From the NCBI GenBank assembly GCA_023436515.1, contig JAEZIV010000168.1, positions 1 through 6,502 of the forward strand: 6,502 bases of DNA, written 5' to 3'. How positions within the stretch are numbered: position 1 is the first letter of the stretch; each line of letters begins with the position of its first letter. Below, piece after piece: positions 5,319 to 6,502 of the stretch. The notes below the pieces were generated by a model that was given only the letters and a program-made list of their open reading frames with translations, was not told the origin of the DNA and made no database searches. Made by a program: the position numbers and the translations under genes. This DNA comes from Bacillota bacterium (GTDB lineage: Bacteria > Bacillota > Clostridia > Acetivibrionales > DSM-1351).

Positions 5319-6502
5319 TTGTTTACCGAAATTGTAGTACTGATAATACTTGTTGTATTAAATGCTTTTTTTGCTGCATCAGAGATTGCATTAATATCCT
5401 TGAATGACAACAAAATTCGCCTTTTGGCCGAGGATGGAGATAAAACAGCCAAGACTTTAAAGAAGCTTTTGGATGAACCGAGTAACTTCCTGGCCACTAT
5501 TCAAATAGGAATAACTCTCGCCGGCTTTCTGGCAAGTGCCTTTGCGTCTGAAACCTTTGCAGAGCCCCTTGTGAGATTTTTAATTGAAACAGGAATACCG
5601 GTGCCTGAGAATGTTCTTAAGACAGTATCCATGCTACTTATTACAATAATATTATCTTATTTTACTCTGGTATTGGGTGAGCTTGTCCCCAAAAGGTTGG
5701 CAATGAAGAAGCCGGAGCCTATTGCCAGATTTGTGTCAAAGCCACTTAACCTGCTCTCAATAATAGCATCACCCTTTGTAAAGCTATTGACAGCATCTAC
5801 AAACTTTTTTGTTCGACTTTTCGGCGTTGATCCCAATGCAGAAGAGGAACAGGTAACAGAAGAGGAAATCAGAATGATGGTTGATGTTGGTGAGGAAAAG
5901 GGCACCATACATGAAACTGAAAAGGAAATGATCAACAATATTTTTGAATTTAACAACAAAACAGTATCTGATATCATGACCCATAGAACCGATATTGCTG
6001 CTCTTCCAATAGATGCAAGCTTAGGTGAGGTAATTGATTTTATTAATATAGAGAAATACTCAAGAATACCTATTTATGAGGAAAACATAGACAATATTGT
6101 CGGAGTAATGCATTCCAAGTATGTTTTCAAGTTTGTTACCAACGATGATACAAGAAATTTCAGCTTGAGAGAATTAATAAGACAGCCATACTTTGTTCCT
6201 GAATCAAAGAGAACTGATGAACTCTTTAAGGAGCTTCAGCACAATAAGACTCATATGGCAATTATTATTGATGAGTACGGCGGGACCGCCGGAATTGTAA
6301 CTCTTGAGGATTTGATAGAAGAAATTGTAGGGAACATATTTGACGAGGATGATGATGAAGAAAAGGAGCTTGAGAAAATCGATGACAATACCTTTATTAT
6401 TAAAGGCTCCATTAGTCTCGATGAAGCTCAGGATATACTGGGAGCCAGTCTTCCAATAGATGAATATGATACCTTAAGCGGATTTTTAATCGGACAGATT
6501 GG
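5319..6502 (+). CDS. CNNM/CorC-family membrane protein with CBS pair (partial)
   Basis: A HlyC/CorC-type (DUF21, CNNM) membrane protein; bacterial members are linked to Mg2+ (or Co2+) efflux and Mg2+ homeostasis, and the old 'hemolysin' label is misleading. 394 codons are present and the gene runs off the window; the family is usually about 420-450 residues. Residues 1-170: DUF21 membrane domain with helices near 4-24, 57-77 and 100-119, containing NAFFAASEIALISL (15-28), PSNFLATIQIGITLAGF (54-70) and GELVPKRLA (120-128). Then an acidic linker (EEEQVTEEEI) and a CBS pair at about 217-342, ending in the highly conserved DEYGGTAGIVTLEDLIEEI (318-336). The acidic EDDDEE stretch (343-348) and the start of the C-terminal CorC_HlyC domain (from about 353, DEYDTLSGFL at 381-390) follow. 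The TTG start is supported by GGAGGA. Substrate is inferred from the family only. Confidence 0.94.
   Translation, partial: MFTEIVVLIILVVLNAFFAASEIALISLNDNKIRLLAEDGDKTAKTLKKLLDEPSNFLATIQIGITLAGFLASAFASETFAEPLVRFLIETGIPVPENVLKTVSMLLITIILSYFTLVLGELVPKRLAMKKPEPIARFVSKPLNLLSIIASPFVKLLTASTNFFVRLFGVDPNAEEEQVTEEEIRMMVDVGEEKGTIHETEKEMINNIFEFNNKTVSDIMTHRTDIAALPIDASLGEVIDFINIEKYSRIPIYEENIDNIVGVMHSKYVFKFVTNDDTRNFSLRELIRQPYFVPESKRTDELFKELQHNKTHMAIIIDEYGGTAGIVTLEDLIEEIVGNIFDEDDDEEKELEKIDDNTFIIKGSISLDEAQDILGASLPIDEYDTLSGFLIGQI

Overview
The window looks like an ordinary housekeeping stretch of a low-GC, Gram-positive Clostridia-type chromosome. The evidence is AT-rich intergenic DNA, strong AGGAGG-type ribosome binding sites, two TTG starts, the Firmicutes gene order tilS-hpt-ftsH, and an S-box (SAM-I) riboswitch in front of metK. 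Protein wording suggests a cellulolytic-cluster clostridium (Ruminiclostridium/Acetivibrio-like), but I hold that genus-level guess weakly. All supported genes are on the + strand.

Left part (1-2900): the last 49 codons of tilS (tRNA-Ile lysidine synthetase), then hpt (hypoxanthine/guanine phosphoribosyltransferase), then a 222-base gap with possible promoter elements and a long leader. The membrane AAA+ zinc protease ftsH follows. It starts at a TTG behind a strong Shine-Dalgarno and ends at a textbook intrinsic terminator (2866-2896).

Middle part (2955-4927): a 128-residue hot-dog thioesterase of the fluoroacetyl-CoA-thioesterase-like family, whose catalytic Thr/Glu/His positions can all be lined up. 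It has no terminator of its own. Next come a sigma-A-type promoter, a complete SAM-I riboswitch with expression platform, and metK (S-adenosylmethionine synthetase), so the product of metK switches off its own gene. A 20-bp imperfect hairpin without a T-tract follows metK.

Right part (4928-6502): about 390 bases between the metK hairpin and the next large gene hold a small self-contained unit: a perfect TTGACA box, a G-rich ribosome binding site, a 34-codon ORF and an intrinsic terminator. It is either a small protein gene or a small RNA. After it comes a CNNM/CorC-type (DUF21 + CBS pair) membrane protein that starts at TTG 5319 and runs off the window after 394 codons.

I found no mobile element, CRISPR array, tRNA or rRNA, and no clear new biological system. 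The least explained parts are the 34-codon unit and the T-less hairpin after metK.
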